Below are positions 23,132-32,100 of a stretch of DNA of 64,000 nt, piece after piece. Origin of the DNA: an uncultured Acidobacteriia bacterium (GTDB taxonomy: Bacteria > Acidobacteriota > Terriglobia > Bryobacterales > Bryobacteraceae); NCBI GenBank assembly GCA_903923395.1, contig CAIXXM010000101.1, forward strand, positions 1 to 64,000, read 5' to 3'. The translations under genes were made by a program, and so were the position numbers. Every line of letters starts with the position of its first letter. Position 1 is the first letter of the stretch. A model generated the notes under the pieces. The model ran no database searches and had not been told where the DNA came from. It was given only the letters and a program-made list of their open reading frames with translations.

Positions 23132-23967
23132 TATGTTTCCCCGATTCCGGCCTGCGCCAGCACCTTTCGCCCCGCTTCCAGGCAGAGGCGAGCGCTTTCC
23201 CTTGGAGGCAGTTCTTTCAGCCCGCGGCCGAACACTTCAATGCTCAGCCCTTCGTTGTAACCGGCGTCCCGCAAAGCATGCAGGAATCTTGTCAGCTGGA
23301 TCACGCCTTCCCCCGGCAGCAGGCGCTCATTGTCGCGGATCAGTTCGGGCGGCAGATCCGGGGAATCGTCGAAATGAACCACGATGATTCGGCCCCGCGC
23401 ATCCAGAATGTCTTGAATGGTGCCGCCTGCGTGACACCAGTGCCAGGCATCCACGGTCAGCCCGACGTTGGGTCCGCACTCCTTGGCGAAGGCGAGCATT
23501 TCCGGCATCCGCCAGATGAATTCGTGGGACTCACGTTTGCGGAACATTACCGGACCCAGGAATTCCAAGCCCAGCCGGACGCCGTAGTTGGACAAGACGC
23601 GGGCGATTTCGGTGAAGCGCTGCTTGTAGATCCGCCGCAGTTCGTCCTTCGGCGTGCTGGAAGACGGCATGATGTAGGTCATCATCCGCGGGCAGGCGAT
23701 CGCTTGTGCGAACGCCGCAGCGGGTTCGAGCCGGGCGAGAGATTCCCGGAACTCCGCGTCGCCTTTGCGGAACTCGACCGGCAGATTGACGAAGGCGGGA
23801 CGGAGCTTGAGGTCCGCGAGCAGTTTCCCGGTGGCTCCGGCACCATCTTTCATGGCAGCGTCGAGGTTGACGTCCACGCCGCGAAACCCGGTAGAAGCCG
23901 CCAAACGGGCAAAATCCGGCCACGAAAGATTGCCGCCGATGGGGACGGAGTTGAGGGAAAGATACAT
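23131..23967 (-). CDS. Sugar phosphate isomerase/epimerase (TIM barrel)
   Basis: A 278-residue xylose-isomerase-like TIM barrel (AP-endonuclease family 2). Metal-binding and barrel segments are visible: GLEFLGPVMFRKRE, VGLTVDAWHWCHAGG, IIVVHFDDSPDLP and LSIEVFGRGLKELPP. The glutamate, aspartate and histidine ligands of this superfamily are therefore present. It has no signal peptide, so it acts in the cytoplasm on a sugar or cyclitol, substrate unknown. It is the first gene of a three-gene operon with the AraC regulator and the VOC protein. The opposite-strand ATPase gene starts only 49 bases away. Confidence 0.87.
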   Translation of the reverse strand: MYLSLNSVPIGGNLSWPDFARLAASTGFRGVDVNLDAAMKDGAGATGKLLADLKLRPAFVNLPVEFRKGDAEFRESLARLEPAAAFAQAIACPRMMTYIMPSSSTPKDELRRIYKQRFTEIARVLSNYGVRLGLEFLGPVMFRKRESHEFIWRMPEMLAFAKECGPNVGLTVDAWHWCHAGGTIQDILDARGRIIVVHFDDSPDLPPELIRDNERLLPGEGVIQLTRFLHALRDAGYNEGLSIEVFGRGLKELPPRESARLCLEAGRKVLAQAGIGET

Positions 23968-24016
23968 CGCTGGGATTGTATCGCGAAGTAAGGAAACACG
24001 TTACCCTGTTGAATGG

Positions 24017-25477
24017 ATGCTGACTCGATTGGTGGTTTCCGGCTTCAAAAATCTGGTGGACATTGACGTCAGTTTTGGGCCGTTCACTTGTATTGCCGGC
24101 ACGAACGGCGTAGGCAAGTCCAACCTTCTCGATGCGATTCAGTTCCTGAGTGCCCTGGCTGACCGGCCACTCATTGATGCTGCTCTTTCTGTGCGTGATG
24201 CGGGTGACAAAACTGGTGATGTTCGGGGACTTTTTCATCACGCAGGGGATCGCTACGGTGACACCATGAGCTTTGCGGTCGAGATGATCATTCCGCCAGT
24301 CGGAGTTGATGATCTGGGCCAGGAAGCCAAAGCGAGCAGTACTTTTGTGAGCTACTCGATATCTCTGCGCCGAAGAGAAGATAACGCGCGTCATCCTGGT
24401 TCTCTGGAACTGATTAAGGAAGAACTGAAGCAGATTACGCGCGACGCCGCATCGGAACATCTTCCCTTTCATCCAAGCCAGAGTTGGCGCGAACACGCGA
24501 TCAAGAACAGCCAAAGTAGTCCTTCTCTTTATATTTCGACCGAGGGAGAAGGCGATGCCCGTCTGATCAAAATTCACCAGGACGGAGGCAGCAGCGGCCG
24601 CCCGCAGGTACTTCGAGCGGCAAACCTGCCGCGCACCGCCCTTTCGGCAGCGAACGCGGCGGAATCGCCCACGGCAACACTGGCGAAGCGCGAACTGCAG
24701 TCCTGGCGCCTTCTCCAGCTGGAACCTGCATCGCTCCGCGCTCCAGATAACTTCACGTCTCCCTTCGAAATGGCGAGCGACGGGGCTCATCTTCCGGCTG
24801 CGTTGTACCACCTTGCGACCGTCACCTCCGCGGGCGAGGAGGATGAGATTTATAGCGATGTTGCCAACCGGCTCGCAGAACTGATTGATGACGTTCGCTC
24901 TGTAGGCGTTGACCGCGACGAGAAACGGCAGTTGCTTACGCTGCAAGTCACCGGGCGTGATGGCACAACCTACCCGGCAAGGGCACTTTCCGATGGTACG
25001 CTTCGATTCCTCGCGCTGGCCGTTTTGTCTCTCGACACGGCAGCGGGGGGACTGATTTGCCTGGAGGAACCGGAAAATGGAATTCACCCGGAACGAATCC
25101 CGGCGATGATCCGCTTGTTGCAGGACCTGACCACCGATACCAACCAGCCGGTTTCGCCGGGAAACTCCATTCGACAAGTAATCATCAACACGCACTCTCC
25201 AGCCGTTGTTATGCAGGTGCCGGAAGAAAGCCTGGTTGTGGCAGAGACAACCGCGATGGACCGGGGCGGAACCTCCTTCCGTGCTCTCCAACTGAGATGC
25301 CTTGCGGGAACATGGCGCGAGGGCGTGAATGGGATGAAATCCGTAGCAAAAGGCCGCTTGCTGGGTTACCTGAATCCCGTGGCAGTATTGCCGGATTACC
25401 CAAAGACGTCCCGCAGAGTGATTGACCGCAGCGATATCAGGCAGTTGAGGATTCCATTGGAAGACTTGGCCGGATGA
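24017..25477 (+). CDS. OLD/RecF-like AAA ATPase, probable defence component
   Basis: A 486-residue ATPase of the OLD/AAA_15/21 type. Walker A is CIAGTNGVGKSNLLDAIQFL near residue 35, an ABC-like signature reads ALSDGTLRFLALAVLSLD, and Walker B is GLICLEEPENGIHPERIPAM. A switch histidine sits in VIINTHSPAVVMQVP. The middle of the protein (about 90-300) is the extended coiled/beta insertion typical of this class. The start ATG 24017 is chosen because the frame upstream reads as random sequence, and a TACCCT -10-like box lies 10 bases away. It overlaps the next gene by ATGA. In known defence systems such ATPases sense phage and activate a partner nuclease. Confidence 0.85.
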   Translation: MLTRLVVSGFKNLVDIDVSFGPFTCIAGTNGVGKSNLLDAIQFLSALADRPLIDAALSVRDAGDKTGDVRGLFHHAGDRYGDTMSFAVEMIIPPVGVDDLGQEAKASSTFVSYSISLRRREDNARHPGSLELIKEELKQITRDAASEHLPFHPSQSWREHAIKNSQSSPSLYISTEGEGDARLIKIHQDGGSSGRPQVLRAANLPRTALSAANAAESPTATLAKRELQSWRLLQLEPASLRAPDNFTSPFEMASDGAHLPAALYHLATVTSAGEEDEIYSDVANRLAELIDDVRSVGVDRDEKRQLLTLQVTGRDGTTYPARALSDGTLRFLALAVLSLDTAAGGLICLEEPENGIHPERIPAMIRLLQDLTTDTNQPVSPGNSIRQVIINTHSPAVVMQVPEESLVVAETTAMDRGGTSFRALQLRCLAGTWREGVNGMKSVAKGRLLGYLNPVAVLPDYPKTSRRVIDRSDIRQLRIPLEDLAG

Positions 25478-26088
25478 CTTATACCCTGGCAGCCGATGGC
25501 TCTTCGGACCGGGCGCTTCTGCCTGTGATTACCTGGTCGTTGAAACGGCATGGGTTCACAGCAATTGCAGAGCAGTGGGCGGATTTCAGCCGAATTCCAA
25601 ATCGCCCTCGGCTCTTGAAGGACCGCCTTGCCGCTGCTCTTGACCTCTATCCCTGCGATGTTCTGTTTGTTCACCGGGATGCGGAGGGACAGGACCCCGG
25701 TCTTCGGCGGGAAGAAATCGTAACTGCGCTTCCGGGACAAGAGGTGACCCATATCCCCGTGATTCCTGTGCGGATGACAGAAGCTTGGCTTCTGGGGAAC
25801 GAGACTTCGATCAGGATGGCGGCGGGCAATCCCAAGGGTACAGATGATCTCGGACTCCCCAAAATCGTCCAGTTGGAACGTTTGCCAGATCCGAAAAACA
25901 TCTTGCACAGCGCTTTGAGAAAAGCGAGCGGCTTGAACAGGAGGCGGCAATCCAAGCTTCCTGTCGAGGCTCAGGTGTTCAGGATCCCGGCGTACATCGA
26001 CGACTATTCATTCCTGGACCGCTTGCCGTCGTTTTCGCTTCTCCAGGCGGACATTCAGGCCTTGGCGCGGAAGCACGAGTTCGAGTAG
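25474..26088 (+). CDS. TOPRIM-like protein coupled to the ATPase (DUF4276-type?)
   Basis: A 204-residue protein translationally coupled to the ATPase (ATGA). The N-terminus LAADGSSDRALLPVI resembles the first TOPRIM motif (usually VEGxxD), here with Asp in place of Glu, and VLFVHRDAEGQDPGL resembles the DxD motif. Family assignment to DUF4276 is tentative. TOPRIM proteins paired with OLD-like ATPases can act as nucleases or tRNA-cutting effectors in phage defence (for example the PARIS system, AriA/AriB), but sequence alone does not prove that here. It ends 14 bases before the tRNA-Leu 3' end on the other strand. Confidence 0.7.
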   Translation: MTYTLAADGSSDRALLPVITWSLKRHGFTAIAEQWADFSRIPNRPRLLKDRLAAALDLYPCDVLFVHRDAEGQDPGLRREEIVTALPGQEVTHIPVIPVRMTEAWLLGNETSIRMAAGNPKGTDDLGLPKIVQLERLPDPKNILHSALRKASGLNRRRQSKLPVEAQVFRIPAYIDDYSFLDRLPSFSLLQADIQALARKHEFE

Positions 26089-26101
26089 CTGGTAGCAGGA
26101 G

Positions 26102-26190
26102 TGGTGCCCGGGGCGGGACTTGAACCCGCACAACCATTGAAGGTCTACGGATTTTAAGTCCGTTGCGTCTGCCAGTTTCGCCACCCGGGC
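26102..26190 (-). tRNA. tRNA-Leu (anticodon UAA)
   Basis: An 89-base class II tRNA with encoded CCA. The acceptor stem GCCCGGG pairs with CCCGGGC, followed by discriminator A and CCA. The anticodon stem ACGGA/TCCGT closes the loop CTTAAAA, giving anticodon TAA at 26154-26156 on the plus strand. A variable arm (ACC/GGT) and a T-stem GCGGG/CCCGC with TTCAAGT loop are present. A TAGAAT -10-like box lies upstream on the minus strand at 26226-26221. tRNA genes are frequent insertion sites, and the ATPase/TOPRIM cassette abuts this one. Confidence 0.96.
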
Positions 26191-26404
26191 GGGGTGAGAG
26201 GGAGCTTTCTCCCGACTACAATTCTAGCGCTTTTGTTGACCGTAAAGCCAAGGGGAGCAACCTTTCATGCGGTCGGTTCAGGCGGCGGGGCTATGCCACC
26301 ATTGTTCGAATTCATCGGTGTATTCAACTTCCCATTCCACACCTGAAATATGGCATAAAGGCAATATTGATTTCGTTCTATATTGCCAGGGGCTCCGCCA
26401 TCCT
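26191..26404. other. Spacer after tRNA-Leu with a minus-strand terminator
   Basis: No gene is seen. On the minus strand GGCAATAT (26387-26380) pairs with ATATTGCC (26367-26360), followed by TTTATG, a probable terminator for the heparinase-like gene ending at 26405. Confidence 0.55.
26360..26387 (-). terminator. Terminator of the heparinase-like gene
   Basis: An 8-bp perfect stem GGCAATAT/ATATTGCC with a 12-base loop, followed on the minus strand by TTTATG. The T-run is short, so strength is uncertain. Confidence 0.5.
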
Positions 26405-28357
26405 TCACCCCTGCACCACCCGTACCTTCAACTCACCCTTCGCAGCAGCATCCGGCATTTTCAACAGAATTCGCGAAACCGAAGTTCCCCAGGAGGCCTT
26501 CAGCCGCGCATCGGTGATTGGAATCTGCTCCACTGCCGCCGTCACCACCTTTGCGTCATAGCGCAGACGCACCTTCGGACTTCCGAATTCCGCACGCTCC
26601 AGCAGAATCTCACCAGCTACCGGAATCGTCACCTTGCAGGCCGTCATGAAGGTCCATTCGATCTTCCCGGCCGCACTCAACTGCCAGTTGTCCTGCAAGC
26701 CGAGTTCATTTTTCGCCCGATCCAATTCCAGGACGCGCCGCCAACTCTTCAATCCAGCCTCTTTGGGATAAGCCTCCTCAATGTTCAGGCTGAACTTCGC
26801 CGTGGCGTCGGTGACCTCACGGGACACCTTCGTCGCCTGGAATTGCCTGCCGGCCGATTGCATCACTCCATTGATCGTCGGCAGGTTGTGATACGCCGAT
26901 TGCATCACCCAGATCTCATAGCGCTTTGAAGAAAAGGTCTTGGCGGTGTAGGTTTCCGGCCCCAGATCAATCAGATAGGGCAACGCGCCTGCATAGACAA
27001 TGAAGTTGCCGACGTCATTGTGGTTATGGCTCTCGGCATTGTGGCCACCCTGCGCGGCGAAATACAGACCGTCGGACGAGCCCTGTTTCGAGCGCCCAGC
27101 GATGACCTGCATGCCAGGGAACCAGACATCTCGGGCGAGCGGCGCTTCTTTGGGCGCGGCGCTCATCCGTGCGGAATTCAGTATGCCCGGCAGGCGGCGG
27201 AGCAGGGAAGCCTCCTGCGCCGAAGTTGCCCGGCTTTCACAAAACGAACCGAATGCAGAGAGCATGGGGTCACCCACGGCCTGGCCGAACCGGTACACCA
27301 ACTCGCCGGGAGGATGCACAATGCCCGGGGCGTCCGCGAAGTTCACGTAGTAATCGCCTGCGATGTGCGCGCGGTAAATATAAGCCCCGATGTTGCGGAC
27401 CAGCGGATCCTTGAACACATCCACCGCACCGCGGGTGGCCGCATGCAGTTGTGAGAGGCAGTCGAAGAGTGACGCCCCTGCGCGCCCCCAATAGCTGGGG
27501 CCTTCATCACAGCCGCCATCGTCGAAGTATGACGAGAAGAAACGGTCCAGGCACGTCATGATCTTCCAAACGGCAGCTTCGCGGCGCACGGCATCGGGTT
27601 CCAGCAGTAGCGCGGCAGAGAGCCAGTTCGAACAGATCCAGGGGTCCCAGTTGTTGACGGGGTTCTTGCTGGTGAGGCCCATCCAGCCCCAGTTCCGGTC
27701 CAGCGCGGGAGTCAGCGTGCGGCGGTTCACTTCCAGATACAAACGCCGCCGCAGCATGGTGGAGATCTTGTCCAGTTGAGGACCCAGCAGGTAATCCGTA
27801 AACGCCAGCAGTCCGGCGGTCTCCGCACTGAAGAGCTCGACAATCTCATCTTCTGGATTGGGCAGATTGACTCCACCCTTCTGTGCCGTCAAGTGCGCCG
27901 GACTTCCCCAATACGACTCTTCGCAGATCGCCCAGATGCCGGTCGCGATGTCGTCGAGGAAGCGGCCCTTGCCCTCGATGCATTCGCCGGTGACGAGTTC
28001 CGCCAGCATGCGGCGGCGGGTTGCGGAAGGGCCTTCGAAGCGCGTGCGCGTGCCGTTGCGCACGAACTCCAGCAGATAAGTCACAGGCAGGGGCGGCCAG
28101 ACAGCTTTCAGGTGCTTCTCCGCAGTCTTGATGCCGTCAGCGCGTACCGTGGCGGGCAGGGCTTCCCATTCCGCGCGGTCATTCGCGGTAGGGCAGGGCT
28201 TGTAGCTGCCTCTCGGCAGCAGTGCTGCTTTCAACTTCTCCCTTGCAATGCTGGAAACCAGGATGGTGCGGGTGACGGGACCGTTGTTTTCTGCGGCGGC
28301 GGCAGGCAGAGGCGCGATCGGCAGAGCGGCGAGGGCGGTGAATTCGCGGCGGTTCAT
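26405..28357 (-). CDS. Secreted heparinase II/III-like polysaccharide lyase
   Basis: A 650-residue protein with a TAT-type signal (MNRREFTALAALPIAPLPAA). The body matches the heparinase II/III or alginate-lyase two-domain plan: an alpha/alpha toroid (residues about 100-400, with WICSNWLSAALLLEPDAVR) and a beta-sandwich. GGHNAESHNHNDVGNFIVYA contains the His/Asn/Tyr-rich active-site segment. It would cleave an acidic polysaccharide in the periplasm or outside the cell. The frame is open further upstream to 28567, but ATG 28357 is chosen: it has a GAGGAG ribosome-binding site and the signal peptide follows. A divergent promoter region of 101 bases separates it from the next gene. Confidence 0.85.
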   Translation of the reverse strand: MNRREFTALAALPIAPLPAAAAENNGPVTRTILVSSIAREKLKAALLPRGSYKPCPTANDRAEWEALPATVRADGIKTAEKHLKAVWPPLPVTYLLEFVRNGTRTRFEGPSATRRRMLAELVTGECIEGKGRFLDDIATGIWAICEESYWGSPAHLTAQKGGVNLPNPEDEIVELFSAETAGLLAFTDYLLGPQLDKISTMLRRRLYLEVNRRTLTPALDRNWGWMGLTSKNPVNNWDPWICSNWLSAALLLEPDAVRREAAVWKIMTCLDRFFSSYFDDGGCDEGPSYWGRAGASLFDCLSQLHAATRGAVDVFKDPLVRNIGAYIYRAHIAGDYYVNFADAPGIVHPPGELVYRFGQAVGDPMLSAFGSFCESRATSAQEASLLRRLPGILNSARMSAAPKEAPLARDVWFPGMQVIAGRSKQGSSDGLYFAAQGGHNAESHNHNDVGNFIVYAGALPYLIDLGPETYTAKTFSSKRYEIWVMQSAYHNLPTINGVMQSAGRQFQATKVSREVTDATAKFSLNIEEAYPKEAGLKSWRRVLELDRAKNELGLQDNWQLSAAGKIEWTFMTACKVTIPVAGEILLERAEFGSPKVRLRYDAKVVTAAVEQIPITDARLKASWGTSVSRILLKMPDAAAKGELKVRVVQG

Positions 28358-28446
28358 AGCAGAACTCCTCGACTTCTGTTCTACACCCCGGCCTCGCCCC
28401 GCTCCGCCCAACACATTCTTTGACACAGCGAAGGCCTGTAGTTTTT

Positions 28447-28452
28447 TATACT
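28447..28452 (+). promoter_or_regulatory. -10 element, probable leaderless transcript
   Basis: TATACT ends six bases before the ATG at 28459, and TTGACA at 28420-28425 is upstream but 21 bases away, longer than normal. If this -10 is used, transcription begins at the start codon. The GGAG one base before ATG is too close to act as a ribosome-binding site. Confidence 0.4.
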
Positions 28453-28458
28453 TGGAGC

Positions 28459-29061
28459 ATGTTGCCGCTTTTACTCCGCGCTGTGCTTCTGGCCGCCTTC
28501 TGCCTTCCTGCCACCGCACAAGTGATTGAGTATGAAGCGAACGGCCACAAGTACCAGACGCTGACACGCAAAGGCCTCACGGTCATCATCACCCATCTTT
28601 CCGGCCATGTGCATGACTTCGGTTTGATCCAGGTCTCAGTTTCGAATGGCTCTGATATGTACTGGACCGTCCGCCCGCAGGATTTTGCTTACGTCCGGAC
28701 GGAGCCTGTTCATGGTCTGCCGGAAAAGCAGGTGGTCGATTACCTGCTCGATAAAGCCAGCAATTCCGACGTTATCGGCCTGGTGAGCAATTACGAGAGC
28801 AGCCTTTACGCCATTCCGAACATGCGCACCAACAACGGCTATGAGCAGCGCCGGCGCAGCGCGTTTTCCGCGGGTATGCCTGTGCGCCTCAAAGCTGCTG
28901 CAGCTGCTTCTGCTATTGCCCTGGGCAGCACGCGCCTCGCACCCGGCCAATCGACCGATGGTGCCGTCTTCATCCCTTACTCCCACGATCTCAAAGCTCT
29001 TACCGGGGGCCATGTCATCTTCACCTGCAACGGTGAAACCTTCGAATTCAAGACCGAATAA
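28459..29061 (+). CDS. Small secreted protein, unknown function
   Basis: A 200-residue protein with a Sec signal (MLPLLLRAVLLAAFCLPATA). I recognise no family. The mature part includes YEANGHKYQTLTRKGLTVII, a DMYWTVRPQDFAYVRTE segment and an Ala-rich loop, and ends GGHVIFTCNGETFEFKTE, suggesting a beta-sandwich. It is a single gene divergent from the heparinase-like enzyme and convergent with the TonB receptor, with a shared terminator region. Nothing supports a specific role. Confidence 0.7.
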   Translation: MLPLLLRAVLLAAFCLPATAQVIEYEANGHKYQTLTRKGLTVIITHLSGHVHDFGLIQVSVSNGSDMYWTVRPQDFAYVRTEPVHGLPEKQVVDYLLDKASNSDVIGLVSNYESSLYAIPNMRTNNGYEQRRRSAFSAGMPVRLKAAAAASAIALGSTRLAPGQSTDGAVFIPYSHDLKALTGGHVIFTCNGETFEFKTE

Positions 29062-29065
29062 AAAA

Positions 29066-29091
29066 GGCCGGACTCCCGTAGGAATCCGGCC
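29066..29091 (-). terminator. Terminator of the TonB receptor gene (minus strand)
   Basis: GGCCGGA-TTCC/CTCC-GGCC stem around CGTA, with one mismatch. On the minus strand it is followed by CCTTTTTT, a good T-run, so it ends the receptor transcript. On the plus strand a C/T mixed tail follows, so it may be weaker for the secreted-protein gene. Confidence 0.75.
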
Positions 29092-29117
29092 TCTCTATCG
29101 TGCGGTGCAACCGCGGA

Positions 29118-32100
29118 TTAGAAGATAATCCGGACTGCAACCTGTCCCGTCCGCGAGTTCTGGCTAACAGCGTTGTACTGCCCGAACGAGGAGGACGTGA
29201 TCGACTGTGACGCCAGGCTCTGGAAAGCATGCGCGTTGAAGATGTTGTAGAACTCACCCCGCAGTTGCAGGTTGACCTTCTCTGAGAAGCGGAAGTTCTT
29301 GTACATATTCCAGTCGAAGTTCAGCTGGCCATTGAGCCGCAATACGTTGCGGCCCAGCGTGCCGAAGTTGCCGAGCAGCGGCTGGCTCAGACCCAGGCTG
29401 TTGGCATAGGCGCTGATGGAACCACCATTCACCGTGATCAGACCGGTGGGAGCACCTGCGGAGCCCGAGGGTTCCGGCTTGAAGTTGGTGATGGCACCGG
29501 AAACGTTCGGGCGGTCCACGGCGTTGCCCGTGCCGAGATCGATGACAGGGTCCGTCAAACCGAGGCGGGGACCCGCATAGATGTTGACCGGGAAGCCGCT
29601 GCGGTAGCTGCTGATGCCGGCGAAGGCCCAGCCGCCAAGCGCGCCGCGGACGAGCCTGTTCTTCGCATCCTTCAGCCAGGGCAGCTCATAGGTGTGGGTC
29701 ACCACGAACGTCTGGCGGAGATCGAACTGCGAAGAAGCGCGGTTGTTGCGGTTGTCATTGGGGTTTTGCTGCGCGGGGGTATCGTTCACCAGCACGCCGA
29801 GCACGTCTGAGTTGTCGTCAATCGAGTGCGCGTAGGTGTAAGCCACATTCACCAGCAGGCCCTTGGCGTAACGGTGTTGCAGTTCCACCTGCAGGGCGTT
29901 GTAGCTGGAGTTTGCGGAGCTTTCCACATAGTTCACCGCGTTGTAGCGCGGGTCATTGCGGTTGCTGTAGCTGGTCACGCTGCCGCTCTGGCCGGCAAAC
30001 GCAGCGGTGAACTGCGAGAGGCGGGCCGCTTCATCCGCCAGGCTGGTTGCCGGTGCGGGGATGTTTGCCACCAGGTTGATGGGGCGGGTGCGGGGCAGGA
30101 ACGTCCCCTTGGTGCCGACGTAGGTAACCTTCAGCACGTAGTCGCGGATGAGTTCGCGCTCAATGCCGAAGCTCCACTGCTGGACCTGCGGGTTCTTCAG
30201 GTTCTGTGCAATCGCGGGGCTGATGGCACCGAAGTTCAGCGCCGTGGTGCTCAGCGAACCAACGCTGGCATTGAGCTGCTGCTGGATGGTCGCGGTGCCG
30301 GCCACCAGGTTCGCGTAGGTGTTGCCACCGGTGAAGCTGCCCGTGCCGGAGAGAGAGCCAGCGTAGATGAACGGAGGCAGGAAGCGCTGGTTGGTGATGG
30401 GGTTCAGGAACACAAAGTCATAAGCGATGCCATAGCCGCCGCGGACCACCGTCTTCGAATCATTGAACGGCTGGTAAGCGAAGCCGAAGCGCGGACCCCA
30501 GTTGTAATTGCTGTTGAACGACGGCTTGCCCGTGGTCAGCAAGCCCAGAGGACCCGCACCGGCTGCCCCGTACTTGGTCTGATTGCTCAGGTCCAGGTTC
30601 GAGATCAGGTTGTTGGCTTCCGTCGGGCCGCCAGCGAATTCCAGGCGGATGCCGGCGTTGATGGTCAGGTTCTTGAACGGCTTCCAGTCATCCTGCAGGA
30701 ACCAGGAGGCATTGTTCACACGGTTCTGACGCACGGAGTTGCCGAAGTTCTGGCTGTAGCTGGTGGGCTGGCCGGCTTGAAACGCCGCGAAGCTCGCGAA
30801 GGTCAGCGTGCCGCGGATGTTGCTGTCGAAGTAGGAATCGGCATCGAGCTTGTAGTACTCAAAGCCGGTCTTGAGGTTGTGTGTGCCGCGCGTATAGGTG
30901 AAGTTGTCCGTGTATTGGTAGGTGCGCTGTTCGCGTCCCTGCGGCAGAATGTTCGAAACACCGAAGCCGGAAGTGCCGTCGAGGAAGGAAACTGCCACCC
31001 CCAGCTTGTAGGGCGTTTCGATGGGGAACGCGGGCTTGCTCTGGCCGAAACCGAAACGGAATTCATTCACGGCACTGCTGCCGAACAGGTGCGTTTCCGC
31101 TGCCGTGGCCTGCCGCGGGTGGTTGGTGCTGCCCGCGCCGAAGCCCGGCAGATTGGTGGATACGAAGGTCAGACCCGTGGAATTCGCCACGGAATCAAAA
31201 ACGCCGTAACGAACCCAAAGATTGTCGTTCTTGCTGAGCACCACATCGCCGCGGTAGGAGACCTGGTAGGTATCCGTGGTGCTGGGTGCTGTCTCTGCCA
31301 GAGTGCCGGTGGGCGATGAAGGCAGGGAATACTGTGCGACCAGTGCCTTGGAGGTCGGGTCAGTCACGCCGGCGAGCGCCGTGGCGGTGGGCACGGTGGC
31401 AATTACCGCGGCACCTACGCCGCGAGTCTTGAGACCTTCATAATCAATGTGCCAGAACACGCGGTTGCGGCCATTGAACAGCTTGGGGATGAAAACGGGT
31501 CCACCAACTTCGAAGCCATAGGTATTCTGCTTCAAGACAGCGGCGCTGCCGGTCCGGTCAAAGAACGAACGCGCGTTGAGCACGTTGTTCTGCAGGTATT
31601 CGTAGACTTCGCCATGCAGATCATTGGTGCCGCCCTTGGTGATGTAGATTACCTGCGAACTGGAGTTGCGCCCATACTCTGCACTGAAGTTATTCGTGAT
31701 GACCTTCACTTCTTTAATGGAAGAGAAGTTCAGAGGACCCAGCGGGCCGCCCGTGCCAGTAACGCTGACGTCCGTGGCTGTGACGCCATCGACCGTAACG
31801 TTATTACCGCGTCCGCGTCCGCCATTGGAGTTGAAGCTGCCACTGCCCAGGTAAGGGTTGTTGGCTGAGACCGGCGCTACACCCGGTGCCGTGAGGGCGA
31901 ACAGGTTCGGATTCCGTCCCACCGGGATATTCTGCACGGATTCTCCAACCACGGAGGTCTGTAACTGCGCATTTTCCGTATCGAGCTTTGCCACCGCGCC
32001 GGAAACTTCCACTGCGGTGGTTACCGCGCCCACTTGTAACTTGAAGTTCACTGCGGCGATTTCGCCAGTCTTTACTTCTGCCTTGGTGGTTGCCGCGGAA

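Noticed and set aside
23531-25291. 586-residue minus-strand frame over the ATPase
   Set aside because: Overlaps two supported genes on opposite strands and has no domain.
24017-26190. Complete integrated island at tRNA-Leu
   Set aside because: No integrase or attachment-site duplication was found in the window; only the two-gene cassette sits there.
29826-31319. 497-residue plus-strand frame over the TonB receptor
   Set aside because: Shadow of the receptor's codon bias.
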